DNA of 64,000 nt from Thermococcus thioreducens. GTDB lineage: Archaea > Methanobacteriota_B > Thermococci > Thermococcales > Thermococcaceae. How positions within the stretch are numbered: the first letter of the stretch is position 1; every line of letters starts with the position of its first letter. The stretch is taken from the NCBI RefSeq assembly GCF_002214545.1, contig NZ_CP015105.1:806001-870000 (forward strand), in the 5' to 3' direction. Below, in pieces: positions 52,583 through 60,238 of the stretch. The translations under genes and the position numbers were made by a program. Below the pieces are notes generated by a model. The model did no database searches. It saw nothing but the letters and a program-made list of their open reading frames with translations, and was not told the origin of the DNA.

Positions 52583-52836
52583 ACCTCAAGCGAGTCAATG
52601 GCAACCTTAATCCATCTCAGATAGGAGTTCAGCGTCCCCCTCAAAGCCGAGTTATCCTTTGCTAAAAACCTTATCACTATTTTCTTTCCATCTCTGAGAA
52701 ACTCTATCCTGCTCCTCCGGTAGGGCACGCTCTCGTGCTCGTAGAGGACGCTTTCATAAACTATCCTCGCAGTCTCCTCGTCGGGAAAAGAGACCTCGAT
52801 CACCCCTTCGATTGGCCAGGTTTTTTCTTCAGCCAC
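52579..52836 (-). CDS. pcc1: KEOPS complex subunit Pcc1
   Basis: A small protein with VIEVSFPDEETARIVYESVLYEHESVPYRR followed by IEFLRDGKKIVIRFLAKDNSALRGTLNSYLRWIKVAID, agreeing closely with P. furiosus Pcc1. Pcc1 is the dimerising tRNA-binding subunit of KEOPS, which makes t6A in tRNA. The start is uncertain: GTG 52836 gives 85 residues, near the family length; GTG 52803, overlapping the Brix stop, would give only 74. Confidence 0.88.
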   Translation of the reverse strand: MAEEKTWPIEGVIEVSFPDEETARIVYESVLYEHESVPYRRSRIEFLRDGKKIVIRFLAKDNSALRGTLNSYLRWIKVAIDSLEV

Positions 52837-53441
52837 GCCGCCTCTTTGTAGTCCCATCTCCGCCCGTCCTCCATTATCCATATCTTGACACTTATGAGCG
52901 GGCCAACGGCCTTCTCCTTACTAACGTCAAGGCGGTAGAAGTTCACCGCCATTCCACGCGGGTGCCTCTCGATGACGCTCAGAACATCGGTGTTGTACCT
53001 GTCGGCTATTCCGAGGAGCGAGCGCTCCCTTCTCGGAACGAACTTCCCGCCGGTCAGCTCGGCGAAAACCTGGGCGAATGCAACGTGGTCGAGGCCGACG
53101 CGCTTTGCTGTGGTCACAACAAGCGGCATCTCCTCGCGTATGGGCCTTATATCTCTGAAACCAATCTCGCGCTGGAGCTTTATGCCGTGGAGGTACAGGT
53201 AGCCGAGGTAGCCCCAGTCCTCGGGGTCAACCTTGATGAAGGTCATCTTAAGCGGGTTGCCCTTCCAGACGTTGACTATCAGGAGCCTCTCATAGTTCCT
53301 GTCGTAGGCTTCCATGAGTAAATCCTGTATCGTCTTCTTTCCCCTGGTCAGGTAGAGCGAGTTGGGGAAGACCCTCTCCAAGTCGTGACCGAAGCTCCTC
53401 GTCCTCCTCGTGGGTCTGTGGGAAGTCGTTATCAGCATCAT
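52800..53441 (-). CDS. Brix-domain ribosome biogenesis protein (Imp4-like)
   Basis: A 213-residue Brix protein. The N-terminal half starts MLITTSHRPTRRTRSFGHDLERVFPNS with the conserved ITTSxRP loop; RLLIVNVWKGNPLKMTFIKV near 54 and PLVVTTAKRVGLDHVAFAQVFAELTGGKFVPRR near 105 complete the fold. Archaeal members are thought to help rRNA folding, as Imp4/Rpf1 do in eukaryotes. Two adjacent ATG codons (53441 and 53438) may start. It lies between rpoP and pcc1, the usual archaeal order. Confidence 0.92.
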   Translation of the reverse strand: MMLITTSHRPTRRTRSFGHDLERVFPNSLYLTRGKKTIQDLLMEAYDRNYERLLIVNVWKGNPLKMTFIKVDPEDWGYLGYLYLHGIKLQREIGFRDIRPIREEMPLVVTTAKRVGLDHVAFAQVFAELTGGKFVPRRERSLLGIADRYNTDVLSVIERHPRGMAVNFYRLDVSKEKAVGPLISVKIWIMEDGRRWDYKEAAWLKKKPGQSKG

Positions 53442-53493
53442 AGCCCTCACTCAAAATTCGTTTAATCGATAAAAGGCTTTCGAAACGAAAGAA

Positions 53494-53643
53494 TCAGATC
53501 GCCTTTACGCGTCTGGCCACCCTGGGCCTGGGCTTGTAGAGTATCTTGCTGCCGCAGTAGGGGCAGCGGACTTCCCTGGTGTTTTCGAGGTCGAGCTCGA
53601 CCTCCCTTCCGCACTTTGCGCACCGGTAAACGGCCATCACCAT
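53494..53643 (-). CDS. rpoP: RNA polymerase subunit P (RpoP/Rpc10)
   Basis: A 49-residue zinc ribbon: YRCAKCGREVELDLEN near 6 and VRCPYCGSKILYKPRPR near 25, ending ARRVKAI. The two CxxC pairs bind one zinc. It matches the P. furiosus subunit nearly residue for residue. Too short for many gene finders, but the start (GGGTGAT upstream of 53643) and position between Brix and L37Ae genes are standard. Confidence 0.96.
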   Translation of the reverse strand: MVMAVYRCAKCGREVELDLENTREVRCPYCGSKILYKPRPRVARRVKAI

Positions 53644-53676
53644 AGTTATCACCCTAAACTAAGCAAAGGAAAGGGG

Positions 53677-53937
53677 TCAGGCCTTGGAGGCCGTGACGCG
53701 CTTGGCGACCTTTCCGGCCGGAGTGGTCGGCAGGTATGCACCGCCGGCGAAAGTGGCGCCGCACTTCTGGCACTGCCATATGCCCGTGCTTATCCTCCTG
53801 ACGGCCTTCCTTCCGCAGACCGGGCAGACGTGCTTCTGCTTCATCTTGGCCTCAACGGCCGCTACCCTTCTCCTGATCTTGAGACCGTACCTTGGACCGT
53901 ATCTTCCGGCTGAACCAACCTTAGTAGTCCTTCCCAT
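53677..53937 (-). CDS. rpl37ae: 50S ribosomal protein L37Ae
   Basis: An 86-residue ribosomal protein starting [24 protein letters not shown]. The zinc finger is [21 protein letters not shown] and KCGATF (about 38-65). GGGGTGATG precedes the ATG at 53937. It is the first gene of the rpl37ae-rpoP-Brix-pcc1 series. Confidence 0.97.
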   Translation of the reverse strand: MGRTTKVGSAGRYGPRYGLKIRRRVAAVEAKMKQKHVCPVCGRKAVRRISTGIWQCQKCGATFAGGAYLPTTPAGKVAKRVTASKA

Positions 53938-53949
53938 GAGCATCACCCC

Positions 53950-54900
53950 TAATTATCAACCGATTTTCACGACTGGAGAGTGTTTCCGGGGACGTTTTAT
54001 AAACCTTTGCCTGGAAACTTTGCGGAGCAAAGTTTCATCAAAGTTTGCGGTTCCTTTAAACCCGCCGGTTGGTGGAAGATTCCCTTATAAAATTTATCTA
54101 AGCGCTGAGAATTTGCCCGGTAAAATTTCACCAAAGTTTGTGATTGAAGCTTTTGGAAAAAGCTCCACCAAAGAAACTTTTCTTGCGAAAAGTTTCATCA
54201 AAGTTTGTGATTCCTCTTCCAAAAGGTGCAGTTGAAAAGGGTTTGCACTATCAAACTGCCATTTTAAGCTGGAATTCACATTTCACAAGCCTCAAAACAG
54301 GGGTTTAAACCATCAAAGCGCTCCAACGGAGCGCGGAAGAAGCAAACCCACTTAAACAAAGCACCTTCAAAAAGGAATTCTTCACCAAAAATCACACCCA
54401 ACAAGGCAAACCATCTCAAAAAAGCACCTCCAAAACGAATCACCAACTTGATCAAACTCTGCGGGACTGTCGTCCCTTGCGTCGAGCAAAGCTCGACATC
54501 GCGCAGGCGAACAAGCTTTAGGAAAGCTTGACCAAAGGAATGCCCTTCTTACCAACAGGCAAAAAAATCAGTCGTGCACTCGCGAATTGAGCAATTCCAG
54601 AGCGAGTTTAGCGTTAGATGGGGACTTTTAGGTAGTTTCATTCTATTTTTGGCGTCCTTCGGACGCTGTTTGTGTAGTGAAACACTCACAAAAGAGCAAG
54701 TCGAAAAGAAACTCCCTACAATTGCTAAATTTCAGAAAACGCATCCACTTTTCCGCCAGCGCTTGCGCAAGCAAGGGCTGTGAGGGGGGCATTTGAGCTG
54801 TCGCCCCCCTGGGGGTCCCGACGTCATCGCAACCCCATACTCGTCGGGCAGATTTATATTGTGCCAAAAAGATAAAAGCCTTCTGGGATGAGCATCATTT
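53950..54900. repeat. Gene-free region dense in hairpins, with repeated stem plus AYCAAA units
   Basis: No supported gene lies here. Perfect or near-perfect hairpins occur at 54014-54036 (GAAACTTTGC arms), 54107-54129 (imperfect), 54148-54164, 54173-54196 (GAAACTTTTC arms), 54302-54311, 54318-54334, 54463-54476, 54481-54497 (GTCGAGC), 54512-54530 (CAAGCTTT), 54652-54666 (GCGTCC), 54761-54772, 54784-54809 and 54817-54848. Five or six are followed at once by ATCAAA or ACCAAA, often with GTTTGTGATT. The first four read as copies of one unit. It may be a worn repeat family, a tract of small RNAs, or a decayed mobile element. The promoter of the 54916 gene (ATTTATATTG, about 54851) lies at its end. 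Confidence 0.75.
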
Positions 54901-54915
54901 AGGGGGGCAAACGGT

Positions 54916-55233
54916 ATGGAAAGGGTATGGGGTTCGGTGTTTCCGCTCGTTTACATAATCGTCTTCGCTCTAACAATGAAGCAGTACAGCCTACAGTTCA
55001 CTCCCCTTATTTCATGGGCTTTTGTCGGCGGGGTGGTTCTCTCTTCTTCGGCTGGCATTTACCTCGACGGCAGAATACCTCTAAGAAGTGTCTTCATCTT
55101 CGGACTTTTCACGCTGATATGGCTTCTTATTGGAATCAGGCACAGCTCACCGGGCAACTGGTATGTTCTGGGTGGCCTAGCCGGCTACTTTCTGCTCGCG
55201 ATTCTCATGCAGAAGACGAGCAAACCCTTATAA
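54916..55233 (+). CDS. Small membrane protein (105 aa), unknown
   Basis: Three to four hydrophobic segments are visible: VFPLVYIIVFALTMKQY, ISWAFVGGVVLSSSAGIYL, SVFIFGLFTLIWLLIGI and WYVLGGLAGYFLLAILM. A short basic tail (QKTSKPL) follows. AGGGGGGC precedes the ATG, and a TATA box lies about 60 bases upstream. No family is recognised. Confidence 0.72.
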   Translation: MERVWGSVFPLVYIIVFALTMKQYSLQFTPLISWAFVGGVVLSSSAGIYLDGRIPLRSVFIFGLFTLIWLLIGIRHSSPGNWYVLGGLAGYFLLAILMQKTSKPL

Positions 55234-55264
55234 CTTCACCCCCAACTCCAATTAGGTGCAGAAC

Positions 55265-55765
55265 ATGGCTGGAACGATAAGCAAGATAATACACTTCAGA
55301 GACGAGGAAGAGTTCCTCGACGATATGACGGAGATAATGGAGCGCTTCTCATATCTGGCGAGCAAATACGGCCACAATCCGGTGGAGGGCGTTCTCCTGT
55401 GGGACTACATCGGCGTCCAGGACGAGGAGGGCGTCAAAATTTTCCGGGTCGGAGAGTTCCCATACTTCGAGGGGACGCTGAAGGTTGACCTTGAAACTCT
55501 CCGCGTAATGGAGCGCTACTTCGACGAGATGGAGAGCAAGTGGGACGAGCTCCGCGTGGAGGACATCGCCTACTTCGTAGAGATGCTGAATGAGGCCCTG
55601 GGCAGGGAAATCGTCTTCTACGAGGCCTACGACCTCGGCCTTGACAGGAACACCGCCTACATAATCCTGAACCTCCTCAGCATACACTACCTTGAGGGTG
55701 TTCTCGATGGGGGGGACAGGGATATATTCGAGGAGGCTCTCGAACTGCTGATGAAATATATTTGA
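55265..55765 (+). CDS. Conserved hypothetical protein (166 aa)
   Basis: A soluble acidic protein starting MAGTISKIIHFRDEEEFLDDMTEIMERF. Strongly helical and Glu/Asp/Tyr-rich throughout, with YDLGLDRNTAYIILNLLSIHYLEG near 125. There is no motif I can name. AGGTG lies upstream of the ATG at 55265. It is 31 bases after the membrane-protein gene, probably co-transcribed. Confidence 0.75.
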   Translation: MAGTISKIIHFRDEEEFLDDMTEIMERFSYLASKYGHNPVEGVLLWDYIGVQDEEGVKIFRVGEFPYFEGTLKVDLETLRVMERYFDEMESKWDELRVEDIAYFVEMLNEALGREIVFYEAYDLGLDRNTAYIILNLLSIHYLEGVLDGGDRDIFEEALELLMKYI

Positions 55766-55817
55766 TAATGTAATTGCTGAATTATGCAATTGTTTAACTA
55801 AAGCTGGAGGTGTGGCG

Positions 55818-56078
55818 ATGCTCTTCAAGAAAAGGGGAACCTTCACCGAGGAAGATGCCAGAAAGGTCATCGAAATCGTGAGCAAAAGGCCCAACGAGCG
55901 GGAGATAATCATCATGGCGGAGAGGATCACCGATGGGGCAAAGAGGCGCCTCTGGGACTACGCGAGGGGAGTTCAGCTTATGGCCGACATGACCGGCGAG
56001 GAAAGAAAGGTACGGGTCGAGATTCTTGAAGGCTACGTGAGCGAACACGTTAAGGGCGTTGATGTGGATGAGCTGTGA
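55818..56078 (+). CDS. Small conserved hypothetical protein (86 aa)
   Basis: Starts MLFKKRGTFTEEDARKVIEIV; a helical, charged protein with EREIIIMAERITDGAKRRLWDYARGVQ near 30. GGAGGTGTGGCG lies before the ATG at 55818. It is 9 bases upstream of queE, so it is likely in the same transcript. No family is recognised. Confidence 0.72.
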   Translation: MLFKKRGTFTEEDARKVIEIVSKRPNEREIIIMAERITDGAKRRLWDYARGVQLMADMTGEERKVRVEILEGYVSEHVKGVDVDEL

Positions 56079-56087
56079 GGTGTTGGC

Positions 56088-56849
56088 ATGAAGCTCGTGA
56101 TGGCCGAGGTCTTCAACAGCTGGCAGGGTGAAGGAGGGAGCGTTCCCGGAAGTGCCTTCGGCAGGAGGCAGATTTTCGTCCGCTTCGCAGGTTGCGACCT
56201 TAACTGTGCCTGGTGCGACTCAAAGGAATACATAGACGCCTCTCGTGTTTCCCGCTGGCGTTACGAGGTGGAGCCCTTCACAGGGAAGTTCGAGTACAGA
56301 CCAAACCCTGCGGAGCTCGATGATGTCGTTGATGCCATCCTGCGCCTCGATACCGGTGACGTACACTCGGTAAGCTACACGGGCGGCGAGCCCACGCTCC
56401 AGATAAGGGCACTCAAGGTGCTTATGGAGAAAATGAAAAGCCTCGGCTTAGACAACTTCCTGGAAACCCACGGCGGCCTTCCGGAGCTGATTAGGGAGGT
56501 TGCCCACCTTACCGATTACGCGAGCGTTGACATAAAGGACGAGACGGCAAAGGCCACAGGGGACTGGAGGGCTTTGGTTCTCCGTGAGGTCGAGAGCATA
56601 CGGATCCTGAAGGAAGCCGGGGCCAGGGTTTACGCCAAGCTCGTCGTTACATCGGAGACGAAAATCGAGAACGTCCGCTGGTATGCGGAGCTTTTGAAAG
56701 GTTTGGCCCCACTCGTAATCCAGCCGAGGGAGCCGATCGAGATACGTCAGGAAAAGCTCGTGGAGCTGTACCGCGAAGCCTCGCTCGTTATGGGCCGGAA
56801 GAACGTCGGCCTGAGCTTCCAGGTTCACAAGTACCTCAACGTCCTCTGA
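56088..56849 (+). CDS. queE: 7-carboxy-7-deazaguanine synthase (radical SAM)
   Basis: A 253-residue radical SAM enzyme. The cluster loop is FAGCDLNCAWCDSKEY near residue 34 (C-x3-C-x2-C), the SAM site is SYTGGEPTLQIRAL near 95, and the start MAEVFNSWQGEG is typical of QueE. It rearranges carboxy-tetrahydropterin to 7-carboxy-7-deazaguanine, the precursor of archaeosine in tRNA. GAGGTG precedes the ATG. Confidence 0.93.
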   Translation: MKLVMAEVFNSWQGEGGSVPGSAFGRRQIFVRFAGCDLNCAWCDSKEYIDASRVSRWRYEVEPFTGKFEYRPNPAELDDVVDAILRLDTGDVHSVSYTGGEPTLQIRALKVLMEKMKSLGLDNFLETHGGLPELIREVAHLTDYASVDIKDETAKATGDWRALVLREVESIRILKEAGARVYAKLVVTSETKIENVRWYAELLKGLAPLVIQPREPIEIRQEKLVELYREASLVMGRKNVGLSFQVHKYLNVL

Positions 56850-56858
56850 GGTGAGAGT

Positions 56859-57296
56859 GTGAAGGGTGAGGCGCTTATTGCGCTCTCCCTCGTGTTCGCT
56901 GGCCTTTCCGCATATCTTCAAGGTTCCAGCGGGGAGCTTTCTCTTGCACTCCTCCTGGCCGCGTTTGTGGCCCTCTTTTCCGGGGCTTCCATAATCAACC
57001 GCTCAAAGCCTTCGAAGCGTTCTGAAAGCGCTCTCGTTCTTGGCGTTCTCCTTCCGTTGCTGCTGTTCCTGAACTACGGGAATCCGCTTTATCTCGCCGC
57101 GGGTGGGCTTATGGTGGTGGCCTTCTTCTGGAATTCCGAGAAATCGGTTTTGCTCCTGGTCCCGGCTGGGCTGATAATGGGGTGGCTGGCCATCGGGGAG
57201 AGCTCGTACGTGGCCAGATTCGTCGGTGCTTTCCTGCCCGCGGTTTCAATCATCGTGGGGAGCGCGTCCCTCTACTTCTGGTTGAGATACAGGTGA
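56859..57296 (+). CDS. Small multi-pass membrane protein (145 aa), unknown
   Basis: Starts at GTG 56859 with GAGGTGAG upstream, nine bases after queE. About five hydrophobic helices (ALIALSLVFAGLSAYLQ, LSLALLLAAFVALFSGASII, ALVLGVLLPLLLFLNYG, LLLVPAGLIMGWLAIGE, FLPAVSIIVGSASLYFWL) fill the chain. No charged functional motif is visible. Function unknown. Confidence 0.7.
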   Translation: MKGEALIALSLVFAGLSAYLQGSSGELSLALLLAAFVALFSGASIINRSKPSKRSESALVLGVLLPLLLFLNYGNPLYLAAGGLMVVAFFWNSEKSVLLLVPAGLIMGWLAIGESSYVARFVGAFLPAVSIIVGSASLYFWLRYR

Positions 57297-57329
57297 GCTT
57301 TTAAGGGATTTTCCGAAGTGAGTGTGGCG

Positions 57330-57384
57330 ATGATGAGATTGGCCTTTGGGGTGAGTGATGCCCGGAAAAGCCGCCTGAGCCTCC
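57330..57384 (+). ncRNA. Candidate C/D box guide sRNA
   Basis: A C box ATGATGA (57332-57338), a C' box GTGATGC (57357-57363), 13 bases (57364-57376) and a D box CTGA (57377-57380) are in the right order. A weak D'-like GTGA (57353-57356) directly abuts C'. CTTTTAAGG at about 57299 lies about 30 bases upstream and could be its promoter. The two guide stretches are 57339-57352 and 57364-57376. The closing stem is weak and D' is poor, so this is a candidate only. A 40-codon frame in the same place has no clear ribosome binding site. Confidence 0.42.
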
Positions 57385-57442
57385 GTCAAATTTTTAAGGC
57401 ATCTCTTTTAGTAACCCCTGGAAAGATTAAGGGGGTGGTGCC

Positions 57443-58765
57443 ATGCCGGTGATAGAGGAAGTGGCGCCGAGGAGCTTCGAGAGGATCGGAAGCCACTCCC
57501 ACATAAGGGGCCTTGGCCTCGACGAGAACGGAAAGGCCAGGTTCATGGGAGACGGAATGGTCGGACAGGTCAAGGCGAGGGAAGCGGCTGGAATAGCTGT
57601 TGAGCTCATCAAACGCGGTAAGCTCGCCGGCAAGGGAATCCTCCTCGTCGGCCCGACTGGGAGCGGTAAGACGGCGATAGCGATGGGCATAGCGAGGGAG
57701 CTCGGTGAGGACGTTCCCTTCGTCCAGATAGCCGGCAGTGAGATTTACTCCGCCGAGGTCAAGAAGACCGAGTTCCTGAAGGAGGCCCTGAGAAGGGCGA
57801 TAGGAGTAAGGATAAGCGAGGAGAGGAAGGTCTACGAGGGTGAGATAAGGGAGATTAAAATCAACAGGACGAGGCACCCGTTCAACCCCTACGTCGAGAT
57901 TCCTGAGAGCGTCATCATAACCCTCCGCACGAAGGACGACGAGAAGACGATTAGGGCAGGAAGGGAGATAGCCTACCAGCTGCTTGAGATGGGCGTCGAG
58001 GAGGGCGACGTCATACAGATTGACGCGGAAACAGGAAGGATTTCGAAAATAGGCACCACCAAGGAGGAGGAGGGGCTGTTCTTCAAGAGGAAAGTGAACC
58101 TGCCGAGCGGCCCGGTTCTCAAGATAAAGGAGTTCACTTACACAGTAACCCTCCACGACCTCGACGTTGCCAACGCCCGCGGAAACATCTTCGGCCTGCT
58201 CTTCAGCACGGGGGCGGAGATAAGCGACGAGATAAGGCAGAGGGTTGATGAGACGGTCAAGAAGTGGATCGAAGAGGGGAAGGCCAGCCTCGTGCCGGGT
58301 GTTCTCTTCATAGACGAGGTGCACATGCTCGACATCGAGGCGTTCTCCTTCCTCGCGAGGGCGATGGAGAGCGAGCTGGCGCCGATCCTAATCCTCGCGA
58401 CGAACCGCGGAAGGACGAAGATCAGGGGCACCGACCTCGAAGCCCCGCACGGCATTCCGATAGATATGCTCGACAGGCTGCTCATAATCAACACCGAGCC
58501 CTACAGGAAGGAGGAAATTCGCGAGATAATCAAGATAAGGGCTAAGGAGGAGAAGATCGAGGTAAGCGAGGATGCCATCGAGTACCTCGCGGAGCTCGGC
58601 GAGAAGACCAGCTTAAGGTATGCAGTCCAGCTCCTCGCCCCGGCGAGCGTCCTGGCAAAGGGCGGAAGGGTGGAGAGGGAGCACATCGAAAAAGCTAAGG
58701 AGTACTTCGCCGACCTCAGGAGGAGCATGGAGTTCGTGGAAAAGCTGGAGGGCATGCTGAGGTGA
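57443..58765 (+). CDS. TIP49 (RuvBL)-like AAA+ ATPase
   Basis: A 440-residue AAA+ protein of the RuvB-like/TIP49 family. Walker A is GILLVGPTGSGKTAIAMGIAREL near 66, Walker B is GVLFIDEVHMLDIEAFSFLARAME near 288, sensor 1 is LILATNRG near 318, and the arginine-finger region is MDLDRLLII-like (IDMLDRLLIINTEPY) near 342. The OB-fold insertion of the family lies at about 120-245. In eukaryotes relatives act in snoRNP assembly and chromatin remodelling. GGGGGTGGTG precedes the ATG. A candidate C/D sRNA gene lies just upstream, which fits a role in RNP assembly (inference). Confidence 0.92.
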   Translation: MPVIEEVAPRSFERIGSHSHIRGLGLDENGKARFMGDGMVGQVKAREAAGIAVELIKRGKLAGKGILLVGPTGSGKTAIAMGIARELGEDVPFVQIAGSEIYSAEVKKTEFLKEALRRAIGVRISEERKVYEGEIREIKINRTRHPFNPYVEIPESVIITLRTKDDEKTIRAGREIAYQLLEMGVEEGDVIQIDAETGRISKIGTTKEEEGLFFKRKVNLPSGPVLKIKEFTYTVTLHDLDVANARGNIFGLLFSTGAEISDEIRQRVDETVKKWIEEGKASLVPGVLFIDEVHMLDIEAFSFLARAMESELAPILILATNRGRTKIRGTDLEAPHGIPIDMLDRLLIINTEPYRKEEIREIIKIRAKEEKIEVSEDAIEYLAELGEKTSLRYAVQLLAPASVLAKGGRVEREHIEKAKEYFADLRRSMEFVEKLEGMLR

Positions 58766-58773
58766 TTCCTTTT

Positions 58774-59772
58774 CTATCTTCCTCCCATTATCTCCATCAG
58801 CTTCCTGCTGAGCTTCAGGTGGAACTCGAACTCGTGATATGCCCTGTTCTCCGTCGGGAAGACAAGCTTCAGCTCGTTCAGTCCCTGCTTTCCACCGAAC
58901 TCACCGAACACCGTTATCCCGTTCACCTCGATGACGCCGAAGACCGCCGCGAGGTTGAAGATCAGCGTCCTGAGCTGGTAGGCCGTAATGTCGTGCCTCC
59001 CAAGCTCTTTGCGCGGATACTTGAAGAGGAAGTACTCAAGCCCCTCCATCTCGGCCACGTCGGTTATCGCTATGTCGGCCGTCAGGAAGACCAGCAAAGT
59101 TGGCGTCATGTTGTCGTAGTGCTTTAGGGACTTCACTATTATCTCGTCGTTGTTGTGGGCCGGCTCCTTGGCGCTCTCCGCTATGATTATCCTGTCCTTC
59201 AGCCTCTCGAACTCCTTTAGGGCTATGTAAGCCGCCTTTCTGCTCTTTTTCGTCCTCCTGTTGCTGAACTCCTTCAAAAGACTTCCGTTCCTCACCTCAC
59301 GCCTCATCTCCTCCAGCTCCCTGTGGCGGTACTTGTAGTTCATCGCGTTTTCTATCTCCTTCTTCACTCCCTCGGCCACGACTATCTGATACCTGTCAAG
59401 GGGCCGGAAGCCCGAGATGAAGCGGTGGTAGAAGAGGTTTGTGTCGGGGGCAAAGGAGACGCCCTTTCTGAGCCTCTCGTAGAGCTCAAGGTTCTGGAGG
59501 AACTCGTCCACGTTGTCGTAGAGGATTATCCCCGAGGAGATAAAGCACTCGTAGAAGTCGGTGTAAGTGGGCAGTTCGTGGGAGAGGTGCTCCGGAACTT
59601 GGTCGTTGAATTCCCTTCGGTTAACGGTGACTTCAACGCGGTAGCCCGTCTCTATCGGCTTCGCCCTCAGCAGGCGGAGACCGTACAGCGGGTAGCTCAC
59701 TTCAACCTCCCCGAGAACGTTCATAAGAACCTGAAGCTCCGGCTTTTCGATGAGTTCAGTAGGGCGGCGCAT
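58774..59772 (-). CDS. PIN-domain protein (332 aa)
   Basis: The N-terminal 110 residues are beta-rich (VSYPLYGLRLLRAKPIETGYRVEVTVNRR). A PIN nuclease domain follows: SFAPDTNLFYHRF near 128 (first Asp), EGVKKEIENAMNYK near 155 (Glu), HNNDEIIVKSLKHY near 228 (Asp) and LVFLTADIAITDVAEME near 248 (Asp pair). All expected acidic residues are visible, so it should be an active RNase. A further C-terminal 70 residues are of unknown role. The start at 59772 has GGTGAT upstream and lies inside the end of the CARF-like gene (17-base overlap), so the two are co-translated and may form a sensor-effector pair. Confidence 0.75.
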   Translation of the reverse strand: MRRPTELIEKPELQVLMNVLGEVEVSYPLYGLRLLRAKPIETGYRVEVTVNRREFNDQVPEHLSHELPTYTDFYECFISSGIILYDNVDEFLQNLELYERLRKGVSFAPDTNLFYHRFISGFRPLDRYQIVVAEGVKKEIENAMNYKYRHRELEEMRREVRNGSLLKEFSNRRTKKSRKAAYIALKEFERLKDRIIIAESAKEPAHNNDEIIVKSLKHYDNMTPTLLVFLTADIAITDVAEMEGLEYFLFKYPRKELGRHDITAYQLRTLIFNLAAVFGVIEVNGITVFGEFGGKQGLNELKLVFPTENRAYHEFEFHLKLSRKLMEIMGGR

Positions 59773-60238
59773 TTCCATCACCCAGGAAGTTCTTGAGGCG
59801 CTGCATGTGGATTGGTATCATCATGTAAGGCCTGTCCGGAAAGTCCATGTCGAGGAGGGCCATGTAGATTATCCTGTCCACTGGGAACTCCCTGAGCTGA
59901 ACCACCGCCGCCGTGGCGAGGGCCTTCCGTCCGGACGTTATATCCAGCCCGATGGTGTACCCTTCCTTTTCAAGCCTCTGGAAGAGTATCTTGAACTTCC
60001 TATCAGCCTCAAGGAAGCTGTTGTCCGGGATTACAATGGTCTCGATTTCGGGGGTGAAGTTGTAGGCCCGAGATATTGCCTTCAGTGCCTCCACAACTCT
60101 GGGAAGCTTTTTGCGGTACGTCTCTTCCGTGAATATGAAGACCCGGTCCGGTTTTCTCCCCCTTGAGACGACCGCGTAGTAGGTATTTACCAGTGCCCAT
60201 TCCGAGCGGCCGAGCAAGGTTATGTAGGCAATCTTCAT
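59756..60238 (-). CDS. CARF-like Rossmann protein (160 aa)
   Basis: Starts MKIAYITLLGRSEWALVNTYYAVV; a Rossmann-like pattern follows with DRVFIFTEETYRKKL near 30, IETIVIPDNSFLEADRKF near 66, and GLDITSGRKALATAAVVQL near 97. The D-x-T-S-G-R-K turn resembles the D-x-T-G-G-T-K ligand loop of CARF domains that sense cyclic oligoadenylate in type III CRISPR immunity. There is no effector domain in the chain; the PIN protein overlapping its 3' end could serve. No CRISPR array is present in the window. The ATG overlaps the previous stop (ATGA). Confidence 0.6.
   Translation of the reverse strand: MKIAYITLLGRSEWALVNTYYAVVSRGRKPDRVFIFTEETYRKKLPRVVEALKAISRAYNFTPEIETIVIPDNSFLEADRKFKILFQRLEKEGYTIGLDITSGRKALATAAVVQLREFPVDRIIYMALLDMDFPDRPYMMIPIHMQRLKNFLGDGNAPPY

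Noticed and set aside
54574-54783. 69-codon open frame in the hairpin region
   Set aside because: It lies across two of the hairpins (GCGTCC, GCTTGCGCAAGC), has no ribosome binding site or recognisable domain, and the composition is like the surrounding noncoding DNA.
57330-57452. 40-codon open frame covering the candidate sRNA
   Set aside because: It lacks a proper ribosome binding site, runs into the TIP49 start, and its product has no feature of a real protein.
57386-58324. Open frame antisense to the TIP49-like gene
   Set aside because: No translation signal; the sense frame has complete AAA+ motifs.
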